Positions 7,674 through 14,913 of a stretch of 14,999 nt of DNA are shown here, piece by piece. The stretch's first letter is position 1, and each line of letters begins with the position of its first letter. The notes below the pieces were generated by a model. The model had not been told where the DNA came from. It saw only the letters and a list, made by a program, of their open reading frames with translations, and did no database searches. Source of the DNA: Firmicutes bacterium UBA5486 (GTDB taxonomy: Bacteria > Bacillota > UBA4882 > UBA10575). The stretch is taken from positions 91,924 through 106,922 of the forward strand of contig DIPO01000018.1 of the NCBI GenBank assembly GCA_002427045.1, written 5' to 3'. The translations under genes were made by a program, and so were the position numbers.

Positions 7674-8573
7674 TTACAGTTTAGGCCGGGGAGAACGACT
7701 AATTTTCCGGAACTCACTTGGGGTGAGCTTAACCCATTGTTTAAAGGTTTGGCTAAAATACTGGCTAGTTCCAAACTTTAGTTTGTCAGCGATTTCACTA
7801 ATTGTAAGGTCAGTATGGAGTAAAAGCCGTTTTGCTTCTTTGATTTGACATAATCTCCAGAACCGCATCGGAGAGATTCCGGTAATCTCTTTAAAATGAT
7901 GGGTCAGATGATGAATGCTGAATTTAAATTCTTCCTGCAAACTTTGGAGATCAAGTTTTTCATAAACCTGACTGGCGATATACCTTGTCATCTGTTCTGC
8001 GAGAGAGGTTTTAACTGGAGCGTTTTCGTTCTTTACCAAAAAGGGGTTTGCTGTTTTTTTGTTTTTTCTTGCTTTTTCCATCCAATTTAGGATGTCAAAA
8101 AGTAGACTGGCGATCCTAACCTTCAATTCCGTCTCGAGTAAGGAGTCGGCTCTTTCTTGCCACCGACAGTACTGTGTATTAAGATATTCGATCTTTAGTT
8201 CCAGATTTTTCTGTTGCTCAGGAGTTAGGCTTAAGATTAATGGGCCAGAGCCGGAGAGCAAACGATTTAGCCCGATTGGGAGTGATACGGATTCTTCTAA
8301 CCAGGAGGGTAGAAAATGAATTATCGAACGGAGAAAGGAAGGAGAATGAGGCGTAATATAGTGTAACCGTAAAGCATCGATTAAAGCAAGGTAGCCGGTT
8401 TCAAAGGAGATCAATTGATCATCGAGGAGCATTTGACCTTGCCCACTATGAACAAAATAGATTTGACAGCCCGGATGAAAATGACTCTCCCAGGCAAAAC
8501 TCTGTGGAGCGTCTTTTTTATATTCAATAATCAGATCAGAATGTAAATAAAATTCTCTGCCTGGCCTTTTCAT
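7674..8573 (-). CDS. AraC-family transcriptional regulator with cupin sensor domain
   Basis: DNA-binding regulator of the AraC/XylS family, usually an activator of catabolic genes in response to a small molecule. The 299-residue protein has an N-terminal cupin-like sensor at about 15-95 (SHFHPGCQIYFVHSG then GQGQMLLDDQLISFETGY) and a linker. The C-terminal double helix-turn-helix lies at about 200-292 (LDLQSLQEEFKFSIHHLTHH, ISEIADKLKFGTSQYFSQTF and the closing TPSEFRK). A minus-strand AAGGTGGG precedes the ATG. It diverges from the dihydropyrimidine-dehydrogenase-like gene 267 bp away, so it is a good candidate regulator of that gene and perhaps of the two dehydrogenase genes beyond. The effector is unknown; cupin AraC proteins often sense sugars or sugar acids. 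Confidence 0.92.
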   Translation of the reverse strand: MKRPGREFYLHSDLIIEYKKDAPQSFAWESHFHPGCQIYFVHSGQGQMLLDDQLISFETGYLALIDALRLHYITPHSPSFLRSIIHFLPSWLEESVSLPIGLNRLLSGSGPLILSLTPEQQKNLELKIEYLNTQYCRWQERADSLLETELKVRIASLLFDILNWMEKARKNKKTANPFLVKNENAPVKTSLAEQMTRYIASQVYEKLDLQSLQEEFKFSIHHLTHHFKEITGISPMRFWRLCQIKEAKRLLLHTDLTISEIADKLKFGTSQYFSQTFKQWVKLTPSEFRKISRSPRPKL

Positions 8574-8605
8574 GCTTTTCCCACCTTATTTATTCCTTTA
8601 CTACT

Positions 8606-8634
8606 AAAATACATACTTTTAGCACAAAAATCAA
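8606..8634 (-). promoter_or_regulatory. Putative promoter of the AraC-family regulator gene
   Basis: On the minus strand TTGATT (8629-8634) and TATTTT (8606-8611) are separated by exactly 17 bases and lie about 35 bp upstream of the start codon. Both hexamers match the sigma-A consensus at four of six positions. In AT-rich DNA such matches are common, so support is moderate to low. Confidence 0.35.
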
Positions 8635-8702
8635 TACCTTTTCCCTGTGTTTTTGTAGTAACATAGAGATGGGTTATTTTGAAAAGGCCCGTAACACATT
8701 AG

Positions 8703-8744
8703 TAATCGCTTATGCTGGCTACCTAGTCGCTCATGCCGGTTACC
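8703..8744 (+). repeat. Tandem 21-bp direct repeat, possible AraC-type operator
   Basis: Two abutting 21-bp units at 8703-8723 and 8724-8744 match at 17 of 21 positions, and every difference is a transition. The core is TCGCTTATGCTGGCTACCT against TCGCTCATGCCGGTTACCT, with start points 21 bp apart, about two helical turns. It sits in the divergent region between the AraC-type gene and the 843-residue oxidoreductase gene. AraC-family dimers typically bind direct half-sites about 21 bp apart. It also shares CTAGTCGCTC with the dispersed repeat at 6613-6650, so a non-operator origin remains possible. Confidence 0.4.
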
Positions 8745-8840
8745 TTAACATCACGAAGTGATTAAAATCAAAAAACCGGGTGAGTCGACAACCCACGCAC
8801 ATGAAATGATGAAAATCTAATTACTTAAGGGGGTTTTGTT

Positions 8841-11372
8841 ATGGCAGATATTAGAACTAAGTATTTAGGCTTGGATTTAGTTTCACCGCTGATTCTGGCT
8901 TCCGCCGGGATAACCGAGAATGTAGAGCGAATGAAAAAGGCAGAAGATCATGGTGCCGGAGCAGTTGTGATGAAATCCTTATTTGAGGATGAGGTGAGTA
9001 GGAAATCACCAACCCCTCGTTTTCAGGTTATCCGACGTCAACTTAAGGATCACAAATCAACGACTCTTTACTCTTATGAGCAGGCTTCAGAGTGGGGACC
9101 GGAACGTTATGCAGAGGAAGTGGCAAAAGCTAAAGCCACACTTAAAACCTTAAAGATTATTCCTTCAATCAATTGCCTAACGCCGGAAGGTTGGGTTAAT
9201 TATGCTAAATTAATGGAAGAGGCCGGTGCTGATGCTATTGAATTAAATACTTCTTGTCCTCATGGTTCTATTACTTTCCGAGGTGGGGCAGTAGAGAATA
9301 CGATTGCCGAAACAGTTAAACTGGTAAAGGATGCTGTAAAAATCCCGGTAGTAGCTAAGATTAGCCCAATGCTTACTTCACCGGAAGCCTTAGTCTTAAA
9401 ACTACAGGAGATCGGGGTTGATGGTGTAACAGTCTTTAACCGTTTTACTGGTTTAGAGATTGATACTAATACTGAAGCTCCTATTATGCACGGTGGCTAT
9501 GCCGGTTTTGGCGGACCATGGGCAATTAATTATCCATTGCGTTGGATCAGCCAGATTAGGCCAAAAGTCAATATTAATATTGTTGGTTCATCCGGAGTTA
9601 CCTGTGGGGATGATGTTGTCAAGTATCTTTTGGTAGGGTGTAATGCAGTACAATTTTGTACCGCTATTTATATGTATGGGTATTCGATTATTGAAGAATT
9701 TAACCAACAGCTTTCGGACTGGATGGATGCTAAAGGTTATAAAACCATTGATGAATTCAGAGGAAAAATCTGTGACCGGATTAAAGGTACTAAAGAGGTT
9801 AACCGGCAAAGAACCAAAATTGCTTGTATTGAAAATCCGCCGGCTGCACCATGTAAGAATGCTTGTCCGATTAATGTTCCGGTTCAGGCCTATACCAGAT
9901 TGGTAGCCCAGAGAAAGTTTGAAGAAGCATGGCATCAGATTCAATCAGCAAGTCCATTCCAGAATATCTGTGGTTTGGTATGTAATCATTTTTGTGAACA
10001 AGAATGTACCCGTGGTGAGATTGATGAGCCTGTTTCCACCCGCAATATTAAACGCTTTGTTTTGGAATGGGGCGAAAAACATAATTTAAAACGGGCAATA
10101 CCAGATTCTGTTGGTTCACGTACAGAGAAAGTGGCGGTAATCGGAGCAGGCCCGGCAGGCTTGACAGCCGCTCATGATCTGGCAGTAGCTGGATATAAAG
10201 TAATAGTCTTTGATAAGCTTCCGGAAGCTGGCGGAATGATGCGCGTAGGGATTCCACGTTATCGTTTGCCACTGACAGAAATTGATTCGGAAGTTGATTA
10301 TATTAAAGACTTAGGAGTAGAGCTCCAGCTTAACTCAGAAGTACAAGATCTTAAACAGCTGGCCAATGATTATCAAGCAGTTTGCCTGGCAGTAGGTGCT
10401 CACCGTGGATCTAAACTAGGGATCCCAGGTGAAGAGGCTAAAGGAGTAACTGATGGACTTTCCTTCCTTTATCAGATTGCCAATGGAGAGGATGTTACTG
10501 TCGGTCGGAAAGTAGCGATCGTTGGAGGAGGAAATACTGCAATTGATGCTGCCCGTAGTGCTTTGCGTTTGGGAGCAGAGACTGTCTACCTAGTTTACCG
10601 GCGGACTCGTGATGAGATGCCAGCTAATGAAGAAGAGATTATTGCTGCTGAAGAAGAAGGGGTTAAGATTATGTATCTGGTGGCCCCTAAAGAGGTACAG
10701 ACTGAAAACGGAAAAGTCTCTGGCCTGGCTTGCGTCAATTTAGTTTTGGGTGAGAAAGATCCTTCTAACCGGAGAAGGCCGGAAGAGGTTCGGGATACGG
10801 ATTTTGTTCTCCATGTTGACCAGGTGATTACTGCTATTGGCCAACAGCCGGAACTGCCATTCTCGGAATTTGCTGATGGTAAGTTTGATGAAGGAAAATT
10901 ACCTTCTGGAGTATTTGCTGCTGGCGACCTGGTGTCTGGGCCGGCTACTGTAGTAGAAGCGATCGGGAGCGGCCGGGGAGCGGCTGCTGCAATCGATAAC
11001 TTCCTTAGTGGAGGTAAACCAGTATTAAAACCTGTAAAGGTTACTAGAGTGGTTGATAAAATAGATGTTCTAAAGAGAACTAAAGAATTCCAGATTGGTA
11101 AAAGAGAAAAGATGCCGATGATCTCATTGGCTGAGAGAAAAAGTGGGTTTGATCTGGTGGAGACTGGTTTTGATGAGGAAACAGCTGTCCGAGAGAGCCA
11201 GCGTTGTTTAGCCTGCGGCTGCGGAGTGGGCTGTGATCTTTGTGAAAACATCTGTATCTATTTTGCGGTAGATACTGATAAAGATCAACATCAGATGAGT
11301 GATAAATGCGATGGTTGTGGTATGTGTGCCCAGGTTTGCCCGAACCAGACTATTGTAATGAAAGATCGATAA
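8841..11372 (+). CDS. Dihydropyrimidine dehydrogenase-like fusion (PreA-like FMN domain + PreT/GltD-like Fe-S/FAD/NAD(P)H domain + ferredoxin)
   Basis: Multi-cofactor flavoprotein expected to pass electrons between NAD(P)H, FAD, Fe-S clusters and FMN to reduce or oxidise a C-C bond. Residues 1-320 form a dihydroorotate/dihydropyrimidine dehydrogenase barrel with ELNTSCPHG (Asn136, candidate catalytic Cys139), Lys173 (VVAKISP) and Asn200. Residues 325-415 are the cysteine-rich helical Fe-S domain of GltD/DPD (Cys329, 338, 342, 377, 381, 385, 389). Residues 430-725 are the FAD (GAGPAG, 435-440) and NAD(P)H (GGGNTA, 562-567) domains with a typical VFAAGDL motif. The C terminus has a classic cluster motif (Cys823/826/829/833) preceded by an irregular one (Cys789-805). 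Mammalian dihydropyrimidine dehydrogenase places the FMN barrel after the FAD/NADPH part; here it comes first. A strong GGGGG site precedes the ATG. The substrate may not be a pyrimidine, because the downstream genes are sugar- or acid-type dehydrogenases. Confidence 0.88.
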   Translation: MADIRTKYLGLDLVSPLILASAGITENVERMKKAEDHGAGAVVMKSLFEDEVSRKSPTPRFQVIRRQLKDHKSTTLYSYEQASEWGPERYAEEVAKAKATLKTLKIIPSINCLTPEGWVNYAKLMEEAGADAIELNTSCPHGSITFRGGAVENTIAETVKLVKDAVKIPVVAKISPMLTSPEALVLKLQEIGVDGVTVFNRFTGLEIDTNTEAPIMHGGYAGFGGPWAINYPLRWISQIRPKVNINIVGSSGVTCGDDVVKYLLVGCNAVQFCTAIYMYGYSIIEEFNQQLSDWMDAKGYKTIDEFRGKICDRIKGTKEVNRQRTKIACIENPPAAPCKNACPINVPVQAYTRLVAQRKFEEAWHQIQSASPFQNICGLVCNHFCEQECTRGEIDEPVSTRNIKRFVLEWGEKHNLKRAIPDSVGSRTEKVAVIGAGPAGLTAAHDLAVAGYKVIVFDKLPEAGGMMRVGIPRYRLPLTEIDSEVDYIKDLGVELQLNSEVQDLKQLANDYQAVCLAVGAHRGSKLGIPGEEAKGVTDGLSFLYQIANGEDVTVGRKVAIVGGGNTAIDAARSALRLGAETVYLVYRRTRDEMPANEEEIIAAEEEGVKIMYLVAPKEVQTENGKVSGLACVNLVLGEKDPSNRRRPEEVRDTDFVLHVDQVITAIGQQPELPFSEFADGKFDEGKLPSGVFAAGDLVSGPATVVEAIGSGRGAAAAIDNFLSGGKPVLKPVKVTRVVDKIDVLKRTKEFQIGKREKMPMISLAERKSGFDLVETGFDEETAVRESQRCLACGCGVGCDLCENICIYFAVDTDKDQHQMSDKCDGCGMCAQVCPNQTIVMKDR

Positions 11373-11443
11373 AAACGGTTTCAATCAGTGAATAATTATA
11401 AGTAAAACTAGGGTGCTTCTTTTTTGAAACTATTATTAATAAA

Positions 11444-11546
11444 GCTTTTTGCGTTGTGTCTTTTTTAAAAGGTCCCAACAAAGTATATAGTGTTGAGCTT
11501 GTACTAGGCTATCAATATATTGTGCAGGGACGACAACGCAAAAAGC
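11444..11546 (+). mobile_element. MITE-like palindromic element, copy 1
   Basis: A 103-bp element is bounded by perfect 14-bp inverted repeats, GCTTTTTGCGTTGT (11444-11457) and ACAACGCAAAAAGC (11533-11546). A second stem pairs GTCCC (11472-11476) with GGGAC (11527-11531). Positions 11474-11531 match the complement of 14942-14999 at 53 of 58 bases. It encodes no protein, so any movement would need a transposase elsewhere. It fills most of the 193-bp gap between the oxidoreductase fusion and the alcohol dehydrogenase gene and ends seven bases before the latter's AGGAGG. No clear target-site duplication is visible. Confidence 0.65.
11493..11521 (+). promoter_or_regulatory. Putative promoter carried inside the palindromic element
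   Basis: TTGAGC (11493-11498) and TATATT (11516-11521) are separated by exactly 17 bases, with four of six and five of six matches to the sigma-A consensus. It points at the alcohol dehydrogenase ATG 45 bp beyond. The second element copy conserves the pair (TTGATC, 17 bases, TATATT) on the opposite strand. The right arm of the inverted repeat would fall in the 5' end of the transcript. Confidence 0.5.
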
Positions 11547-11565
11547 CCTAATAGGAGGGGGATTA

Positions 11566-12651
11566 ATGCCTAAAGCTGCTGTTTTAAGAGAATTTGGTAA
11601 ACCATTGGTAATAGAAGATTTTCCGGAAGTGCATCCGGGCCCGGGAGAGGTGTTAGTAAAGATTGTTGCTGCCGGGGTCTGTGGCTCTGACTTGCATATT
11701 ACCTCTGGGGAGGATCCGCGTACTCCGATTCCGATGGTTCCAGGACACGAAGGGGTAGGGATTGTTAAAGAGCTTGCAGGTCCTTGCTTTGATGTTGATG
11801 GACAAGAGATTAATGAAGGTGATTTGATCCTTTGGAATCGAGGAGTAACTTGTGGTAAATGCTATTATTGTACAATTGCCAAAGATCCAAGCCTTTGTTC
11901 AGATCGTTGGACCTATGGAATCAGTAGATCATCAGAGAAACCTAGGCAGATTCGGGGATGTTATGCTGAAGAACTATTATTAACCGCTGATACGCAAATT
12001 ATTAAGTTAAAAGAGGATGATAATCCGGCAGTGATGGTTGCAGCCTCCTGTTCAGGCGGGACTGCGGCTCATACGATTGAATTAGCAAAGATTAAACCGG
12101 GGGATGTAGTTCTGATCCAGGGAGTAGGACCTGTAGGCCTTTTCCTTGCTGCCTTTGCCAAAGCTAAGGGAGCATCGGAAATTATTGCAATTAAACGTAG
12201 TCCGGAGAAGGAGCCTTTAGCACAGGAGTTTGGAGTTACTCATCTTCTAAGTTTAGCTGAGACTTCCCGGGAAGAACGGGTAAAATTAATTTCCGATCTT
12301 ACAAGTGGCCGGGGAGTAGATGTGGCAATGGAAGCTGTAGGACATAACTCGGTCTTGGATGAAGGGTTACCACTGGTCAGACCAGGTGGTGCTTACATTT
12401 CTGTTGGCTTTGGTGTTCCGGCTCCAGCTTGGCCGCTTGATACTTTCGGTTTAATTGTACGGAAAAATGTAAGATTCCAAGGGGTTTGGGTTAGTGATGT
12501 CTCCCATATCCGACAAGCAGTACTCCTTGTCCGGAATAATCCGGAAGCTTTTGCTAAGATGGTCACACATCGTTTCCCTCTTTCTGAGGCCAATAAGGCT
12601 CTACAGGCGGTAGCTGATCGCTCGGGGATTAAAGTTATAATTGAGCCTTAG
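11566..12651 (+). CDS. Zinc-dependent medium-chain alcohol/polyol dehydrogenase
   Basis: Cytoplasmic MDR-family dehydrogenase that oxidises an alcohol to a ketone or aldehyde with NAD(P). The 361-residue length is normal. The catalytic zinc site is Cys39 (AAGVCGSDLH) with His61-Glu62 (PGHEGVG). The structural zinc site is complete (Cys96, Cys99, Cys102, Cys111). The Rossmann motif is GVGPVGLFLAAFAKAKGA at about 186-203. The lobe around SLCSDRWTYGIS and SCSGGTAAHTIELA resembles alcohol dehydrogenases sometimes annotated as phosphonate-catabolism-associated, but no phosphonate genes are nearby. ATG 11566 follows AGGAGG at 11553-11558. The next gene begins 12 bp after the stop. The substrate is unknown; a polyol or hydroxy acid is a reasonable guess. 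Confidence 0.92.
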   Translation: MPKAAVLREFGKPLVIEDFPEVHPGPGEVLVKIVAAGVCGSDLHITSGEDPRTPIPMVPGHEGVGIVKELAGPCFDVDGQEINEGDLILWNRGVTCGKCYYCTIAKDPSLCSDRWTYGISRSSEKPRQIRGCYAEELLLTADTQIIKLKEDDNPAVMVAASCSGGTAAHTIELAKIKPGDVVLIQGVGPVGLFLAAFAKAKGASEIIAIKRSPEKEPLAQEFGVTHLLSLAETSREERVKLISDLTSGRGVDVAMEAVGHNSVLDEGLPLVRPGGAYISVGFGVPAPAWPLDTFGLIVRKNVRFQGVWVSDVSHIRQAVLLVRNNPEAFAKMVTHRFPLSEANKALQAVADRSGIKVIIEP

Positions 12652-12663
12652 GAGGGATGGGTA

Positions 12664-14664
12664 ATGACTAAGACGACAATAAGATTTGAAAATCTAAATC
12701 TTCCTTTATATCAGGTGCATACCTTGATTATTGGTTCCGGAGCAGCTTCCTTAAATTGTGCTTGGCACCTTTCAAAATTTGGTCAGCGTGACATTTTAAT
12801 TGTAACTGAAAGATTAGGCGGAGGCACTTCTAATAATTCCGGATCCGATAAGCAAACATTTTATAAGCTTTCTCTGTTCGGGGAAGGAAAAGATTCTGTT
12901 TATGAAATGGCGGAGGCCTTATTTAACGGCGGGGCGATGCATGGCGACATCGCCCTTGTCGAGGCCGCCTTATCTGCTCAAGAGTTTTATCATCTTGTTC
13001 AGATTGGTGTCCCTTTTCCGCATAATACTTATGGCGGGTATGTTGGTTACAAGACAGATCACGATCCTAAGCAACGGGCTACTTCTGCCGGACCCTGGAC
13101 TTCTAACCAGATGTTCCAGAAATTACGTTCTGAAGTGGAAAAAGAGGAGATTCCAATTCTTGATGGACATGAGGTAATCGCCTTATTCACCAAAGAAGAA
13201 GCAGGTGAAAGTAGAGTTGTAGGTGCCCTTGCTATTGATAAATCTAAAGCGGAAAAGGGTTTGGGTTCTCTTGTGCTGTTTCAGGCAGAGAATATAGTGA
13301 TTGGTACAGGAGGACCCGGTGGATTATACGAGACTTCAGTATATCCTAGAGGCCATTTGGGAAGTACCGGAATCGCATTGGAGATTGGAGCAACAGCTGT
13401 TAATTTGACGGAATGGCAATATGGTTTAGCTTCTACTAAATTCCGGTGGAATGTCTCCGGTACTTATCAGCAGGTGATTCCCAGGTATATCAGTACTAAG
13501 CCGGATGGTTCTGATGAGCAGGAATTTCTCAATGATTACTTTCCAACATTGGGCAAACTAGGAACAGCTATTTTTCTTAAAGGCTATCAGTGGCCTTTTG
13601 ATCCCAGGAAAATACAGAATTATGGTTCTTCCTTGATTGATCTTTTGGTCTATCAAGAAACAGTTATTAAGGGCAGAAAAGTATTTATGGATTTCCGGAG
13701 AAATCCTTCTACTGGAAAAGGTAATGGTGAGTTTCCATTTAAAGAATTAGAAGAGGAAGCTTATGGATACCTGGAAAAATCAGGGGCACTTTTTGGAACA
13801 CCGCTTGAAAGATTAGAACGGATGAATCCAATGGCAAGCGAGTTATACAAAGAAAATGGGATAGATTTACGTTCTGAGCCACTGGAGATAGCGGTCTGCG
13901 CTCAACATAATAATGGTGGTTTAAAAGGAAACATTTGGTGGGAATCTAATGTACGTCACCTGTTCCCAATCGGTGAAGTTAATGGAACACATGGGATTTA
14001 CCGTCCGGGTGGCTCAGCATTAAACTCCGGTCAGGTAGGTGGATACCGGGCTGCTCAGTATATTGCCAATTGTTATCAGGATTACTCTCTTTGTTCCGAA
14101 GAGTTTTTAACCTTGATTGAAGAACAACTTAGGAAAAAACTTTCTTTAGTAAACACCGCTTTAAGTCGTGTGGATAAAGAAGGTCAGGATATGCAGGATT
14201 TTAGAAAAACATCACAAAGGTTAATGAGTAAAGTGGCTGCTCATATTCGGAAAGGGGAATGGATTAAGGAAGCCCTTCAGGAGTCAGAAGCAGCTTTGTC
14301 TAAGCTTAACTCAGGAAAAGTGAGACTTAATAGTCAGGCAGAATTACTTGAGTTCTTTCAGAACCGCCAATTACTACTGACACAGATCGCAGTCTTAAAA
14401 AGCATAGATCTTTATCTGGAACGTGGAGGCGGAAGCCGTGGTTCTTATTTAGTTTTGGATGATTCCGGAGAGAGTGTTAAGAGTCTGGATGCAGGTTGGA
14501 AGTTTCGTTTGGAACTAAAGGAGTTACGAAGAGAAATCCTTGAGTATACTAATAAAAATGGAGAACATTTCATGCAATGGGTACCGGTGAGACCCATTCC
14601 GGAAGATGATTTCTGGTTTGAGAATGTTTGGCAGGATTATATAAATAAAAAGATTTTTGCTTAA
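12664..14664 (+). CDS. FAD-dependent oxidoreductase, fumarate reductase/L-aspartate oxidase-like
   Basis: Flavoprotein of the succinate dehydrogenase/fumarate reductase/L-aspartate oxidase superfamily. The FAD dinucleotide motif is TLIIGSGAASLNCAWHL (Gly24, Gly26, Ser29). The second FAD-contact region is IGEVNGTHGIYRPGGSALNS at about 437-456, the usual family position. AQHNNGG just before it resembles the active-site histidine segment of fumarate reductases. Residues from about 475 to 666 are mainly helical, as in the family's C-terminal domain. No signal peptide, heme motif or Fe-S motif is seen, so it is probably a soluble cytoplasmic enzyme that needs a separate electron acceptor. Its AGGAGG (12650-12655) overlaps the stop codon of the dehydrogenase gene, so the two are translationally coupled. 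It is not a standard NadB, because no nadA or nadC is adjacent and the length is greater. The substrate is unknown. Confidence 0.88.
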   Translation: MTKTTIRFENLNLPLYQVHTLIIGSGAASLNCAWHLSKFGQRDILIVTERLGGGTSNNSGSDKQTFYKLSLFGEGKDSVYEMAEALFNGGAMHGDIALVEAALSAQEFYHLVQIGVPFPHNTYGGYVGYKTDHDPKQRATSAGPWTSNQMFQKLRSEVEKEEIPILDGHEVIALFTKEEAGESRVVGALAIDKSKAEKGLGSLVLFQAENIVIGTGGPGGLYETSVYPRGHLGSTGIALEIGATAVNLTEWQYGLASTKFRWNVSGTYQQVIPRYISTKPDGSDEQEFLNDYFPTLGKLGTAIFLKGYQWPFDPRKIQNYGSSLIDLLVYQETVIKGRKVFMDFRRNPSTGKGNGEFPFKELEEEAYGYLEKSGALFGTPLERLERMNPMASELYKENGIDLRSEPLEIAVCAQHNNGGLKGNIWWESNVRHLFPIGEVNGTHGIYRPGGSALNSGQVGGYRAAQYIANCYQDYSLCSEEFLTLIEEQLRKKLSLVNTALSRVDKEGQDMQDFRKTSQRLMSKVAAHIRKGEWIKEALQESEAALSKLNSGKVRLNSQAELLEFFQNRQLLLTQIAVLKSIDLYLERGGGSRGSYLVLDDSGESVKSLDAGWKFRLELKELRREILEYTNKNGEHFMQWVPVRPIPEDDFWFENVWQDYINKKIFA

Positions 14665-14676
14665 GTTAAGGATTTG

Positions 14677-14729
14677 AGAGAATTGCATAATAAATTGAAT
14701 TATATTATTCCTTAAATTATGTAATCCCT
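14677..14729. repeat. Degenerate palindrome, GAATTGCATAA family
   Basis: AGAGAATTGCATAAT (left) faces ATTATGTAATCCCT (right). CATAAT (14686-14691) and ATTATG (14716-14721) pair perfectly and the outer arms pair imperfectly. It begins 13 bp after the flavoprotein stop codon. The left arm is shared with repeats near 1593, 5537 and 6456. Confidence 0.5.
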
Positions 14730-14834
14730 TAGATTTACAAGAATTTAAACCCAATTACACTCGAATAATAAATTAAAGTATTATACTTAAATAGGTGAGG
14801 GCATTGCAAAAAGAGAGCCTTACAGTATCCCTTT

Positions 14835-14910
14835 AGCCACAATAAAGTACCTGCTTTTTGATTGTGTCTAATTTCCAAAGGCACTCCCTTAATCAGAATA
14901 TATTGTGGCT
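14835..14910. repeat. Inverted repeat with AGCCACAATA/TATTGTGGCT ends
   Basis: Perfect 10-bp arms lie at 14835-14844 and 14901-14910. Inside, GCTTTTTGATTGTGTC (14853-14868) is close to the GCTTTTTGCGTTGTGTC arm of the 11444 element. It directly abuts the second copy of that element. It looks like a related or composite palindromic element. Confidence 0.5.
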
Positions 14911-14913
14911 AGG

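Noticed and set aside
8703..8744. CRISPR array
   Set aside because: Only two abutting units without spacers are present, and there are no cas genes in the window.
10595..11251. Long minus-strand open frame (218 codons) opposite the oxidoreductase fusion
   Set aside because: It overlaps a gene with clear cofactor motifs, and its Ser/Pro/Arg-rich translation matches no family. It is a shadow of the real frame.
8841..11372. Calling the fusion a confirmed pyrimidine-degrading dihydropyrimidine dehydrogenase (preTA)
   Set aside because: Domain order and a substrate-contact residue differ, and no dihydropyrimidinase or ureidopropionase gene is adjacent.
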